64,000 nt of DNA, from NCBI GenBank assembly GCA_963169655.1, contig CAUJCM010000004.1, positions 1-64,000 of the forward strand. The letters run 5' to 3'. The notes below the pieces were generated by a model. That model made no database searches. It saw only the letters and a list, made by a program, of their open reading frames with translations, and had not been told where the DNA came from. A program made the translations under genes and the position numbers. Shown here piece by piece: positions 52,396-59,446 of the stretch. How positions within the stretch are numbered: position 1 is the first letter of the stretch; each line of letters begins with the position of its first letter. Source of the stretch: Patescibacteria group bacterium. Lineage in GTDB: Bacteria; Patescibacteriota; Gracilibacteria; UBA1369.

Positions 52396-53061
52396 ATGAA
52401 ATGTTTAATTTTATCTAAAGATCAAAATAATACTTTTTTAAAAAATTTTTTAATTAAAAGTAATTTCGAAGTGGAAGAGGCTAATATGATTTTTGACTCT
52501 GAAAATATTGTAAGGGATTTATTATGTAGCTCGGATTTTCAAGTTATTATAATAGATAGACTTGGTGAAGAAATTTTAAAATTTAAATCTGATTTTTTGA
52601 CTAGTAAAGATTATTTTATGATTATTAATGATTCTTCTGACCTAGATTATTTGGTAGATTTGAATGATGAATTTACTTTTAGATTTTATTTTTGGCCTTT
52701 AAATTACAATTTAATTTTAGATGATATTAAGGCCTTATCGAGAGTAAAATCATATATGGAATTTAGAAATATTTATATTAAGGGAGTTGAATTTAATTTG
52801 AATAAAAGAGTTTTGAAAAATAAAGATAAGGAAATATTACTTAAAAATAAGGAGTTTGAATTATTATTATATTTGGTAAATAACAAAGGTAGGGTTGTAA
52901 GTAAAACTAATATTTTGGAAAATGTGTGGGATATGAATGCAAGTATTATGACTAATACAGTTGATGTTCATTTAAGTAAATTAAGGAAGATTTTTAAGGT
53001 TTATTTTGATAAAGATTCCTTAATTCAAACTATTCCTTGCGTTGGATATGTTTTAACATAG
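52396..53061 (+). CDS. Orphan OmpR-like regulator with degenerate receiver
   Basis: A 221-residue protein. The C-terminal part (about 125-221) is a clear OmpR/PhoB winged helix: LLKNKEFELLLYLVNNKGRVVSKTNILENVW, TNTVDVHLSKLRKIF and IPCVGYVL. The N-terminal part has receiver topology, with VIIIDRL giving an Asp at the phospho-acceptor position, but the acidic pair after strand 1 is missing (LILSKDQ) and the usual Lys-Pro of strand 5 is FWPLN. Phosphorylation is therefore doubtful. No histidine kinase gene is near. It may bind the dyad upstream of its own promoter. Confidence 0.8.
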   Translation: MKCLILSKDQNNTFLKNFLIKSNFEVEEANMIFDSENIVRDLLCSSDFQVIIIDRLGEEILKFKSDFLTSKDYFMIINDSSDLDYLVDLNDEFTFRFYFWPLNYNLILDDIKALSRVKSYMEFRNIYIKGVEFNLNKRVLKNKDKEILLKNKEFELLLYLVNNKGRVVSKTNILENVWDMNASIMTNTVDVHLSKLRKIFKVYFDKDSLIQTIPCVGYVLT

Positions 53062-53072
53062 TGATATATCAC
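53061..53072. repeat. 12-bp palindrome at the end of the OmpR-like gene
   Basis: GTGATATATCAC is a perfect 12-bp palindrome beginning at the last base of the stop codon. A weak TTGAT/ATCAA hairpin and a T-rich stretch follow, possibly a poor terminator. Confidence 0.35.
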
Positions 53073-53193
53073 AAATTTTTTGATCTTTTATCAAGTTTAT
53101 TTTCTTTTTTTTAGATTTTTATTAACTATACTAAAACTTGCAAGATTGTGTTTTTCAGTTTTGCTTTAAAACAAAATTTAACAAAAAATAAAT

Positions 53194-54231
53194 ATGAAGA
53201 ATGAAGTTGAAAGTTTTTCAAATAAATTATCTGAATTTTTATTACTTTTAACTCAGAAAGAACGTGTTGTTATTGAACGACGTTTTAATCTTGATGACAA
53301 GGAGAGGTCAACTTTGGAAGAAATTGGTCAAAATTTTTCAGTTACTAGAGAAAGAGTTAGACAAATTGAGAAAAATGCTTTGAGTAAATTAAGAAGAAAT
53401 TTAGAAAATAGTTCTCTATTTGATATTAGTAATTTAGCGTATAAAATTTTATTGGAAGCTGGTGGAATTATAAGGGAAAGCTTTTTAATTTCTCGTATAT
53501 TGTCAGAGTTACATACAGTAAATGCTGAATTGATACAATTAGTTTTGAGTATTGATAAACGTATGAATAGAATCCCAAATAAAGTTTCTTTTCATCCATA
53601 TATAGTATTGACTGAATTTAATCATATTCAGATGGAAGAGATTTGTAATTTAGTTGTTAAACATTTACAAAAGAGTAAAAATTGTCTTAAAATTTCGGAA
53701 TTATTTGAATTTATTGTAAAGAAGGGTGAAAAGATTAATTCAGATACTTTCACTTCCTTAGTGCAGATAGATAAGAAAATCAAATTGGTGAATAATGAGT
53801 TTATAGGTTTGTTTGCTTGGCGTGATATTAATCCTCGTACTTTAAGAGATAAGATTTATTTTGTATTACGAGAGAATAAAGAAGCAATGCACTTTGTTGA
53901 AATTTCTAATAAAATTATTGAAAATAATTTTGATAAGAAAAAGATTAATTTGCAGGCAGTTCATAATGAATTAATTCGTCATGATGATTTTGTTTTAGTA
54001 GGTAGAGGTATTTATGGATTATCAGAGTGGGGTTTTAAAAAAGGTACGGTCGCAGAGGTTATTGAATCTTTGCTTAAGAGTAATAAGTCAATGTCACAAG
54101 AAAAAATTATTGAAGAAGTATTAAAACAAAGACAAGTAAAGCCTATTACTATTCTTTTAAGTCTCAAAAATAAATCTAAATTTATTAGAATTGGAAGAAA
54201 GCAATATACTCTTGCGGGGTCTAAAGTTTAA
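53194..54231 (+). CDS. Sigma-70 region 4 / HARE-HTH fusion protein (copy 1)
   Basis: A 345-residue probable transcription factor. Residues 18-70 are a sigma-70 region 4 (TQKERVVIERRFNLDDKE...TLEEIGQNFSVTRERVRQIE), the domain that contacts the -35 box and the RNA polymerase flap. Regions 1 to 3, including the -10-melting region 2, are absent. The middle is helical. Residues 212-285 resemble the HARE-HTH winged helix of RNA polymerase delta (RTLRDKIYFVLRENKEAMHFVEIS), and 286-341 form a second winged-helix-like unit. It resembles the gene at 55832-56935 over its full length. It could act as a -35-bound activator or sigma competitor. Confidence 0.85.
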   Translation: MKNEVESFSNKLSEFLLLLTQKERVVIERRFNLDDKERSTLEEIGQNFSVTRERVRQIEKNALSKLRRNLENSSLFDISNLAYKILLEAGGIIRESFLISRILSELHTVNAELIQLVLSIDKRMNRIPNKVSFHPYIVLTEFNHIQMEEICNLVVKHLQKSKNCLKISELFEFIVKKGEKINSDTFTSLVQIDKKIKLVNNEFIGLFAWRDINPRTLRDKIYFVLRENKEAMHFVEISNKIIENNFDKKKINLQAVHNELIRHDDFVLVGRGIYGLSEWGFKKGTVAEVIESLLKSNKSMSQEKIIEEVLKQRQVKPITILLSLKNKSKFIRIGRKQYTLAGSKV

Positions 54232-55138
54232 TATAATTATTCTCTAGGTAATTATTGCTTTTTGGAAAGTTTTTGTAATAAATTGATATTTGCTGATATA
54301 TTTCTTTTTCTGACTTTCTTTTTGCCTTGATATCACATTTTTTATAAAAACTATTAGCTATATTATTTTTAGGATCAATATTCAAAATTGCTTCTGATAA
54401 TTCTAGACATTTATCATATTTTTTTGTTATATATAGTGTTTTAATTTCTTCTATTGTTTTGAAGATAAAATCTTTTTTGTTTTCTATCTTTTGAATTTGA
54501 TATTCTTTTTTGACTTTTGAAATTAATTTTTCAATTTTTTTATTTTTTTTGTCTATTTTCTGAAGTTTTAATAAAAATAATAAACTATCTTCATATTTTG
54601 TGCTGTTTAATAACCCTTTATTTATTATTATTTGATTGTTAACCCATGACTTCTTAATATTGTTTTGTAATTGGATTACTTCATTTTTTTTTATATTTAG
54701 TTTTGCTAATTGTTCTAGTTTAACTAAATTATTTTGATAATTATTTTCTATATCTGTTTTTGATATTTCCTTTTTTAAGTCTTCAAATGCTTGATTTCTT
54801 CTTTTTATGACTTGATTGTCTAATAATTTTTTGGCATTAATTATTTTTTCTCCTATTATTGGAAAATCATTGATGTAGGCCTGTAAGGGAGCTATTTCCC
54901 TTAAATATTCTTCGTAATTTTGTTCGTTTAGTAATTTATTTAATTTGTTTAACTCAGAATTAATTGCTTTTTTATTTACTTTTTGAACTTCTTTTTCAAT
55001 TTTAAACTTATATTTGATGAAAGTACTATTTTCTGGGTCTAAAGTTAGAATTTGATTAACAATTTTATATGCTTCTGCCCATTCTTGCATATTAATATGT
55101 TCTTTTACTTTATTTTCGAAATCTTTTAATGATGCCAT
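54221..55138 (-). CDS. Hypothetical helical TPR/coiled-coil protein
   Basis: A 305-residue soluble protein, almost all helical and rich in Lys, Asn and Ile. The N-terminus (HINMQEWAEAYKIVNQILTLDPENSTFIKYKF) and a second unit near 235-270 (ITKKYDKCLELSEAILNIDPKNNIANSFYKK) are TPR-like repeats; between them lies a long coiled-coil region. I do not recognise the family. It lies between the two sigma-4/HARE genes, divergent from the 163-residue gene, with mirrored promoters. Its 3' end overlaps copy 1 by 11 bp. Confidence 0.65.
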   Translation of the reverse strand: MASLKDFENKVKEHINMQEWAEAYKIVNQILTLDPENSTFIKYKFKIEKEVQKVNKKAINSELNKLNKLLNEQNYEEYLREIAPLQAYINDFPIIGEKIINAKKLLDNQVIKRRNQAFEDLKKEISKTDIENNYQNNLVKLEQLAKLNIKKNEVIQLQNNIKKSWVNNQIIINKGLLNSTKYEDSLLFLLKLQKIDKKNKKIEKLISKVKKEYQIQKIENKKDFIFKTIEEIKTLYITKKYDKCLELSEAILNIDPKNNIANSFYKKCDIKAKRKSEKEIYQQISIYYKNFPKSNNYLENNYIKL

Positions 55139-55158
55139 TTGTTTTTAAATTATTTATT

Positions 55159-55206
55159 AATTATATCATAATTCTGTTCGTTTGTTGATTGTTTTATGAT
55201 ATAATT
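55159..55206. promoter_or_regulatory. Mirrored divergent promoters
   Basis: AATTATATCATAA (55159-55171) and TTATGATATAATT (55194-55206) are a perfect 13-bp inverted repeat separated by 22 bp. Each arm holds an extended -10 element (TGATATAAT), one facing each gene: minus-strand -10 at 55160-55165, plus-strand -10 at 55200-55205. Confidence 0.65.
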
Positions 55207-55223
55207 TATTCATAAATTGAGTT

Positions 55224-55715
55224 ATGGATAAAAAAATTTTAAAAATAGATGTTTTACGTGGAAAACTTCATAATCAGAATAAATTAAATAATGATATTAA
55301 AGATTCTGACATTATTGATAAGACAAAGGTTAACGTTGATGTTAATATTGAAGGTGAATTAGGTGACTCGAATGAAACTTCAGGTTCAGATGAGAAGGCT
55401 AGAAACGGGAAAAAATTTGGTACTGGCGTTCATGTGGGTGACTACAAAACTTCAAATGGTGCAAATATTTCAGTAGGAATTACAGTCAACCAAATGGTTA
55501 AAGAAACTGAAGAAGCAATTAAAAAGGAACTGATGACGATAGAAAAAGAAATTAAACTTTATAAAGCTAATAAATCTTTTTCTGTATTTGATTTTAATAA
55601 TAAAATAAAAAGAGTAAGATTTTTGAATCAAATTTTATATAATTTGAAGCATTTAGTTAAAGTCACTGAAGATTATATTGTTAATTTATGGAAACAGTTT
55701 GTTCAGAAAAACTAA
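55224..55715 (+). CDS. Hypothetical protein with Gly-rich core and helical tail
   Basis: A 163-residue protein that I do not recognise. The N-terminal half (about 1-90) is polar and Gly/Asp/Asn-rich with alternating strands (VNVDVNIEGELG, FGTGVHVGDYKTSNGANISVGI). The C-terminal half (about 92-163) is helical, with a charged coiled-coil-like start (KETEEAIKKELMTIEKEI). There is no signal peptide or membrane segment. It shares a symmetric promoter region with the TPR-like gene and lies upstream of the second sigma-4/HARE gene, which has its own promoter. Confidence 0.6.
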   Translation: MDKKILKIDVLRGKLHNQNKLNNDIKDSDIIDKTKVNVDVNIEGELGDSNETSGSDEKARNGKKFGTGVHVGDYKTSNGANISVGITVNQMVKETEEAIKKELMTIEKEIKLYKANKSFSVFDFNNKIKRVRFLNQILYNLKHLVKVTEDYIVNLWKQFVQKN

Positions 55716-55767
55716 TGATTTCGTAATTAGTTATTAAATAAACTGTGTTATATGTCAAATTTCTTGC

Positions 55768-55796
55768 TTGACAATATTCTTTTTAAATTCTATATT
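55768..55796 (+). promoter_or_regulatory. Consensus promoter of sigma-4/HARE copy 2
   Basis: TTGACA (55768-55773), a 17-bp spacer and TATATT (55791-55796). It is the best consensus -35 in the window, 35 bp before the ATG at 55832. Confidence 0.75.
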
Positions 55797-55831
55797 CTTA
55801 ACCTGAAGCATTTCATAAGGTTTTATTGAAT

Positions 55832-56935
55832 ATGAGTCAAGATTTAACAAATTACATTGCGGATTCCACTGATAAAGCTAATAATATTAATTTGGTTGAT
55901 ATTATTGAAGATATATTTTTAGTGTTAACTCCCAAAGAGAGAGATGTTATTGTTAAGAGGTTTTGTTTAGATAATAAGCCAAAACAGACTTTAGAAAAAA
56001 TAGGGCAATCTTTTTCTGTAACACGTGAAAGAGTTAGACAAATTGAAAAAATTGCATTAGGTAAATTGAAAAGAACTGTTGATACTACAAGATTAAGTTT
56101 TATTAACCAGATGGCGAGAGATATTTTGAAAAATAATGGTGGTGTTTTACTTGAAAAAAAATTAGTAAGTGAATTGATTAATAAATTAGCTACAAAGCAA
56201 GATACTGATAGTTATATTATTAAGTTGGCACTTAATATAAACTCTGAAATCTCAAAATATGAAAAGACAAATTTATATAAACCATTTTGGAAATTAAATA
56301 GTGTTAATTTGGATGATGTTAAGGGTATTGTAACTAATGCTATAGCTTTATTAAATAAAAATAATGATGTTTTGCCTATTGAAAATTTAGCTAATGAGAT
56401 TAAGAATATTTTTATAAGTAAAGGTAAGGATTTAAACTTAGATTTTATTATTTCCGCTTTAGACCTTGATAAAAGACTAAAATTAGTTTCTGAAGGTATT
56501 GGTTTGACTTCATGGAGGCATATTAATCCAAGAAGTATTAGAGATAAGGCTTATATTGTACTTAAACGAGCTAATGAACCATTACATTTTGTTGAGATTG
56601 CGAATAGAATTGCTTCTGCTGGATTTGATAAAAAATTAGTTACTACTCAAGCTGTACATAATGAATTAATTAGATATGACCATTTTGTTTTGGTTGGTCG
56701 TGGTTTATATGCTTTGAAGGAATGGGGTTTTAAAAAAGGGACTGTAGCTGAAGTCATTGAAAATCTATTGAGAAAGAAATCTCCTTTATCTAAAAAAGAG
56801 ATTATTGCAGGTGTATTAAAGCAAAGAAAGGTTAAAAAGGGTACTATATCTTTAAATTTACAGAAAAATCCTCAGTTTGTTCGTGTAGGTAGAGCTGTTT
56901 ATGCTTTGGATGAGGCTTTAAATGGTGCCGTTTAA
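55832..56935 (+). CDS. Sigma-70 region 4 / HARE-HTH fusion protein (copy 2)
   Basis: A 367-residue paralogue of the gene at 53194-54231. The ATG at 55832 is preferred over a TTG two codons earlier. Region 4 is at about 33-83 (TPKERDVIVKRFCLDNKP...TLEKIGQSFSVTRERVRQIEK); the HARE-HTH part begins at INPRSIRDKAYIVLKRANEPLHFVEI, and a last winged unit contains TVAEVIENLLRKKSPLSKKEII. The two copies share AVHNELIR-x-D-x-FVLVGRG and EWGFKKGTVAEVIE. No sigma region 2 is present. A strong promoter suggests that it is well expressed. Confidence 0.85.
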   Translation: MSQDLTNYIADSTDKANNINLVDIIEDIFLVLTPKERDVIVKRFCLDNKPKQTLEKIGQSFSVTRERVRQIEKIALGKLKRTVDTTRLSFINQMARDILKNNGGVLLEKKLVSELINKLATKQDTDSYIIKLALNINSEISKYEKTNLYKPFWKLNSVNLDDVKGIVTNAIALLNKNNDVLPIENLANEIKNIFISKGKDLNLDFIISALDLDKRLKLVSEGIGLTSWRHINPRSIRDKAYIVLKRANEPLHFVEIANRIASAGFDKKLVTTQAVHNELIRYDHFVLVGRGLYALKEWGFKKGTVAEVIENLLRKKSPLSKKEIIAGVLKQRKVKKGTISLNLQKNPQFVRVGRAVYALDEALNGAV

Positions 56936-57116
56936 TTAGCTTATTATTTAGGTTTTATCTGTGCTTACTTTTAAGGATAAGCTTGTTGTATTTATATTTA
57001 GATAAACACATATAATAATTGTGGCTTTTAGAAAGTTTTAGCTTGAATTTTTTTTATTATTAGTTTTGTTTAATTATTATTTATTGATAATATTGTGATG
57101 ATTTAATCGAATTTTT

Positions 57117-57431
57117 ATGTCTAGTATTTTTACAAAGATTATTAATAGAGAGATTCCTGCTAATATTGAATTTGAAGATGAAAAATGTATTGTTATTCAT
57201 GACATTAACCCTAAAGCTTCTATTCATCTTTTGATAATTCCAAAGAAAGAAATTCCATCAATAATGGAATTAGAAGATGGTGATAGTGACTTGATTGGTT
57301 ATTTGTTTTTAATTGCCAGGAATATGGCGAGTAAGATGGATTTAGATGGATATAGATTAATATTTAATGTTGGGGAAAAAGGAGGTCAAGAAATTTTTCA
57401 TCTCCATCTTCATTTGCTTGGATTTAAATAG
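57117..57431 (+). CDS. HIT-family nucleotide hydrolase/transferase
   Basis: A 104-residue histidine-triad protein (HinT-like), cytosolic, likely a phosphoramidase on AMP-linked substrates. SIFTKIINREIPANIEFED and VIHDINPKASIHLLIIPKKEI match the family N-terminus, and the triad is HLHLHLLG near the end. It stops right after the triad motif, so it is a minimal version. No convincing promoter was found in the 181 bp upstream. Confidence 0.93.
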   Translation: MSSIFTKIINREIPANIEFEDEKCIVIHDINPKASIHLLIIPKKEIPSIMELEDGDSDLIGYLFLIARNMASKMDLDGYRLIFNVGEKGGQEIFHLHLHLLGFK

Positions 57432-57475
57432 ATTTGCGCTTTTTTAAATTATTGACTATATTTTTGCTGTTTTAA

Positions 57476-57560
57476 GCTGGGGTGGTGGAACTGGTAGACA
57501 CACTAGCCTTAGGAGCTAGCGCCTTAAAGCATGGAGGTTCGAGTCCTCTCCCCAGCACCA
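57476..57560 (+). tRNA. tRNA-Leu (anticodon TAG)
   Basis: The acceptor stem GCTGGGG/CCCCAGC is perfect. The anticodon stem CTAGC/GCTAG encloses the loop CTTAGGA, giving anticodon TAG. A long variable arm makes it class II. The T-loop is TTCGAGT and CCA is encoded. It is the second leucine tRNA in the window. Confidence 0.95.
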
Positions 57561-57570
57561 GTGAGCTTAG

Positions 57571-58800
57571 TTATTGTAAATAAGGTAAATTTAATTGTGT
57601 CCCTTTAATTGTATTTCTATTAAATTCATGCCCTGAAGCTATTTCTATATTTTGATAGCCATATTTTTGGTTTATATGATCTATATTTTGAAAAAGTGAT
57701 ATTTGTTTATCACTTTCAAACGGATTAGAAAAAAGTGAAGGTTGTATGAAATCTTCGTATTCTAATAATGTAGTGATGATACCAGTACTTCGGTAGGATA
57801 AATGGTCTTTATATATATTTAAAAATGCCTGTTTTAATAATTTTAAAATAGATATTTCACTGTTAATTCCTTCAGGTAATATTATTTTAGAATAATATGT
57901 ATGATAATTTTTATCCCTCAACATTAAAAAAATAAGTTTGGTTTTTAATTTTCTTTTTCTCAAATTCCAAAATGCTAAAGAAAGGTTTTGTATAATTTCT
58001 TTATACAAGAAATTTTGATCTTGAGTAGTGGTAAAAGATCTTGTTCGAGCTAATGATTTAGGTATTTGGATTTGAGTATTAACTTTACGAATATACTCTC
58101 CTCTAAGATCTGCCTGTAAGTCCCAGCCGGTCTTACCTAGCCATTTTTTGATTAAATTTGGATTACAATTAATAAAATCTAAAGTTGTATGTATATTTTT
58201 TTTGATCAATAAGGCATAAGTGTTATGACCAATCCCTTTAATATCTTTTAGAGGTATTTTTTCTAAGAAATTGATAATATCTTTTGCTGGTACAACAGTT
58301 AAAGCATCAGGTTTTTGGTAATTGCTGGCAGTTTTGGCTAGAGCTTTACTTACAGATAAGCCAATAGACACTGTAATTCCTAATTTACTTTTGATTTTAT
58401 TTTTGATATCAAGGCAAATTTCTGAGTATGATTTCCTAAAAAGTCTGCGAATACCTGTTAAATTTAAATAGGCTTCATCAATACTTGCTTCCTCTACATC
58501 TGGAGTATAGTTTTTAAGAATTTCAATAAAATTTCTATTAAATAGTAAATATCTTTGAAAATTACTTTTAACTGTTACTGCTTTTGGACAAAGTTTTTTT
58601 GCTTCCCAAATGGGCATACCAGTTTTAATATTAAATTTTCTAGCTTCATAACTAGCAGTTATTATCATATGACCTCCTAAACCTGTTACTAAAACTGGTT
58701 TCCCTTTGAGTGAAGGATCATAGGCTTGTTCTACTGAAGCGAAAAAAGCATTACAATCAATATGAGCTATGGCATTAGGAAATGAATTTTTATGAAACAT
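57571..58800 (-). CDS. dinB: Y-family translesion DNA polymerase
   Basis: Lesion-bypass polymerase of the Pol IV/UmuC superfamily, 409 residues. HIDCNAFFASVEQAYDPSLKGKPVLVTG holds the first catalytic Asp, and EEASIDEAYLNLTG the SIDE motif. GLSVSKALAKTASNYQKPDAL and KDIKGIGHNTYALLIKK (thumb HhH) follow, then the little-finger domain (about 240-345). A C-terminal tail with PSLFSNPF and ISLFQNID may contain a beta-clamp-binding motif. It lies 111 bp after the lexA-like stop codon, in the same direction, and probably shares its SOS-controlled transcript. Confidence 0.93.
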   Translation of the reverse strand: MFHKNSFPNAIAHIDCNAFFASVEQAYDPSLKGKPVLVTGLGGHMIITASYEARKFNIKTGMPIWEAKKLCPKAVTVKSNFQRYLLFNRNFIEILKNYTPDVEEASIDEAYLNLTGIRRLFRKSYSEICLDIKNKIKSKLGITVSIGLSVSKALAKTASNYQKPDALTVVPAKDIINFLEKIPLKDIKGIGHNTYALLIKKNIHTTLDFINCNPNLIKKWLGKTGWDLQADLRGEYIRKVNTQIQIPKSLARTRSFTTTQDQNFLYKEIIQNLSLAFWNLRKRKLKTKLIFLMLRDKNYHTYYSKIILPEGINSEISILKLLKQAFLNIYKDHLSYRSTGIITTLLEYEDFIQPSLFSNPFESDKQISLFQNIDHINQKYGYQNIEIASGHEFNRNTIKGTQLNLPYLQ

Positions 58801-58828
58801 AATTTTTAAATGGCCATTGAAAATAAAT

Positions 58829-59384
58829 TTAATATTTTCGTATGGAACCTATAACAACTCCCCATATTTCTGTTCCTTCTTCCAAAGCTATTTGATATTG
58901 TTTATTACTCTCAGCTTGAAGAAAGGATTTGTTTCCTTTTTTCTACTAATAGTAAATCCCCTGCTAAAATACCTGCTTTTTCCATAGAATCTCCTTTTAC
59001 AGTTAAGGCGAATGTATTGTTTGGGTTTTTTATTAAGAGTTGATCTATTGAAATCATTTCTCTACCTGCATCTTCAGCTGGAGCTTGAAAGCCTGCTGGA
59101 ATTTCTCCTGAAAAATAAGAAATAGAAATTATCTGTCGAATTGGGTTTGTTATTTTAGCTGAAGTATTTTTATTTTTAATCAATTCTATAATTTGACCTT
59201 TATTGTTTTTCTTTAAATAGCCTTTGTTTTCTAGAGCTTTGAGATGAGTAAAAATAGTATTAGAAGATTTTAAATTTAAATCCTTGCTTAAATCTCTGAT
59301 GGATGGAAAATAATTATGTATATGTTGAAAATATTCAATCTTTTGAAAGATTTCTCTTTGTTTAATGGTTAATTTTTCGTTCAT
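58829..59384 (-). pseudogene. lexA: LexA-like repressor with damaged protease domain
   Basis: The intact frame (58911-59384) gives 157 residues: a LexA-type winged helix (about 1-70, FPSIRDLSKDLNLKSSNTIFTHLKAL) and an S24 domain with cleavage site A97-G98 (IPAGFQ) and the nucleophile region VKGDSM (Ser133). The frame breaks after GDLLLVEK. The remaining S24 ending (LQAESNKQYQIAL...WGVVIGSIRKY) is found in another frame down to 58829. About 25 residues with the catalytic Lys strand are missing between the two parts. An out-of-frame deletion explains both. The product may repress without self-cleavage, or the assembly may be wrong here. Confidence 0.75.
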
Positions 59385-59390
59385 TTAAAA

Positions 59391-59396
59391 ATTATA
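59391..59396 (-). promoter_or_regulatory. -10 box of lexA
   Basis: On the minus strand TATAAT ends 6 bp before the lexA ATG, so the transcript would start at or next to the start codon. The LexA box lies about where the -35 region should be. Confidence 0.5.
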
Positions 59397-59421
59397 GGTT
59401 AACTCTTCACCTATAATGTAT

Positions 59422-59435
59422 AGAACAAATGTTCT
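59422..59435. promoter_or_regulatory. LexA (SOS) box
   Basis: AGAACAAATGTTCT, a match to the Gram-positive-type LexA operator (GAACN4GTTC), 37 bp upstream of lexA. Binding here would cover the -35 region of the lexA-dinB transcript, giving autoregulation. No second box was seen in front of uvrC or recG. Confidence 0.85.
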
Positions 59436-59446
59436 AATGTAAAGAT

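Noticed and set aside
57443-57475. Promoter for tRNA-Leu(TAG)
   Set aside because: TTGACT is present, but no -10 box fits at 16-18 bp before the tRNA 5' end.
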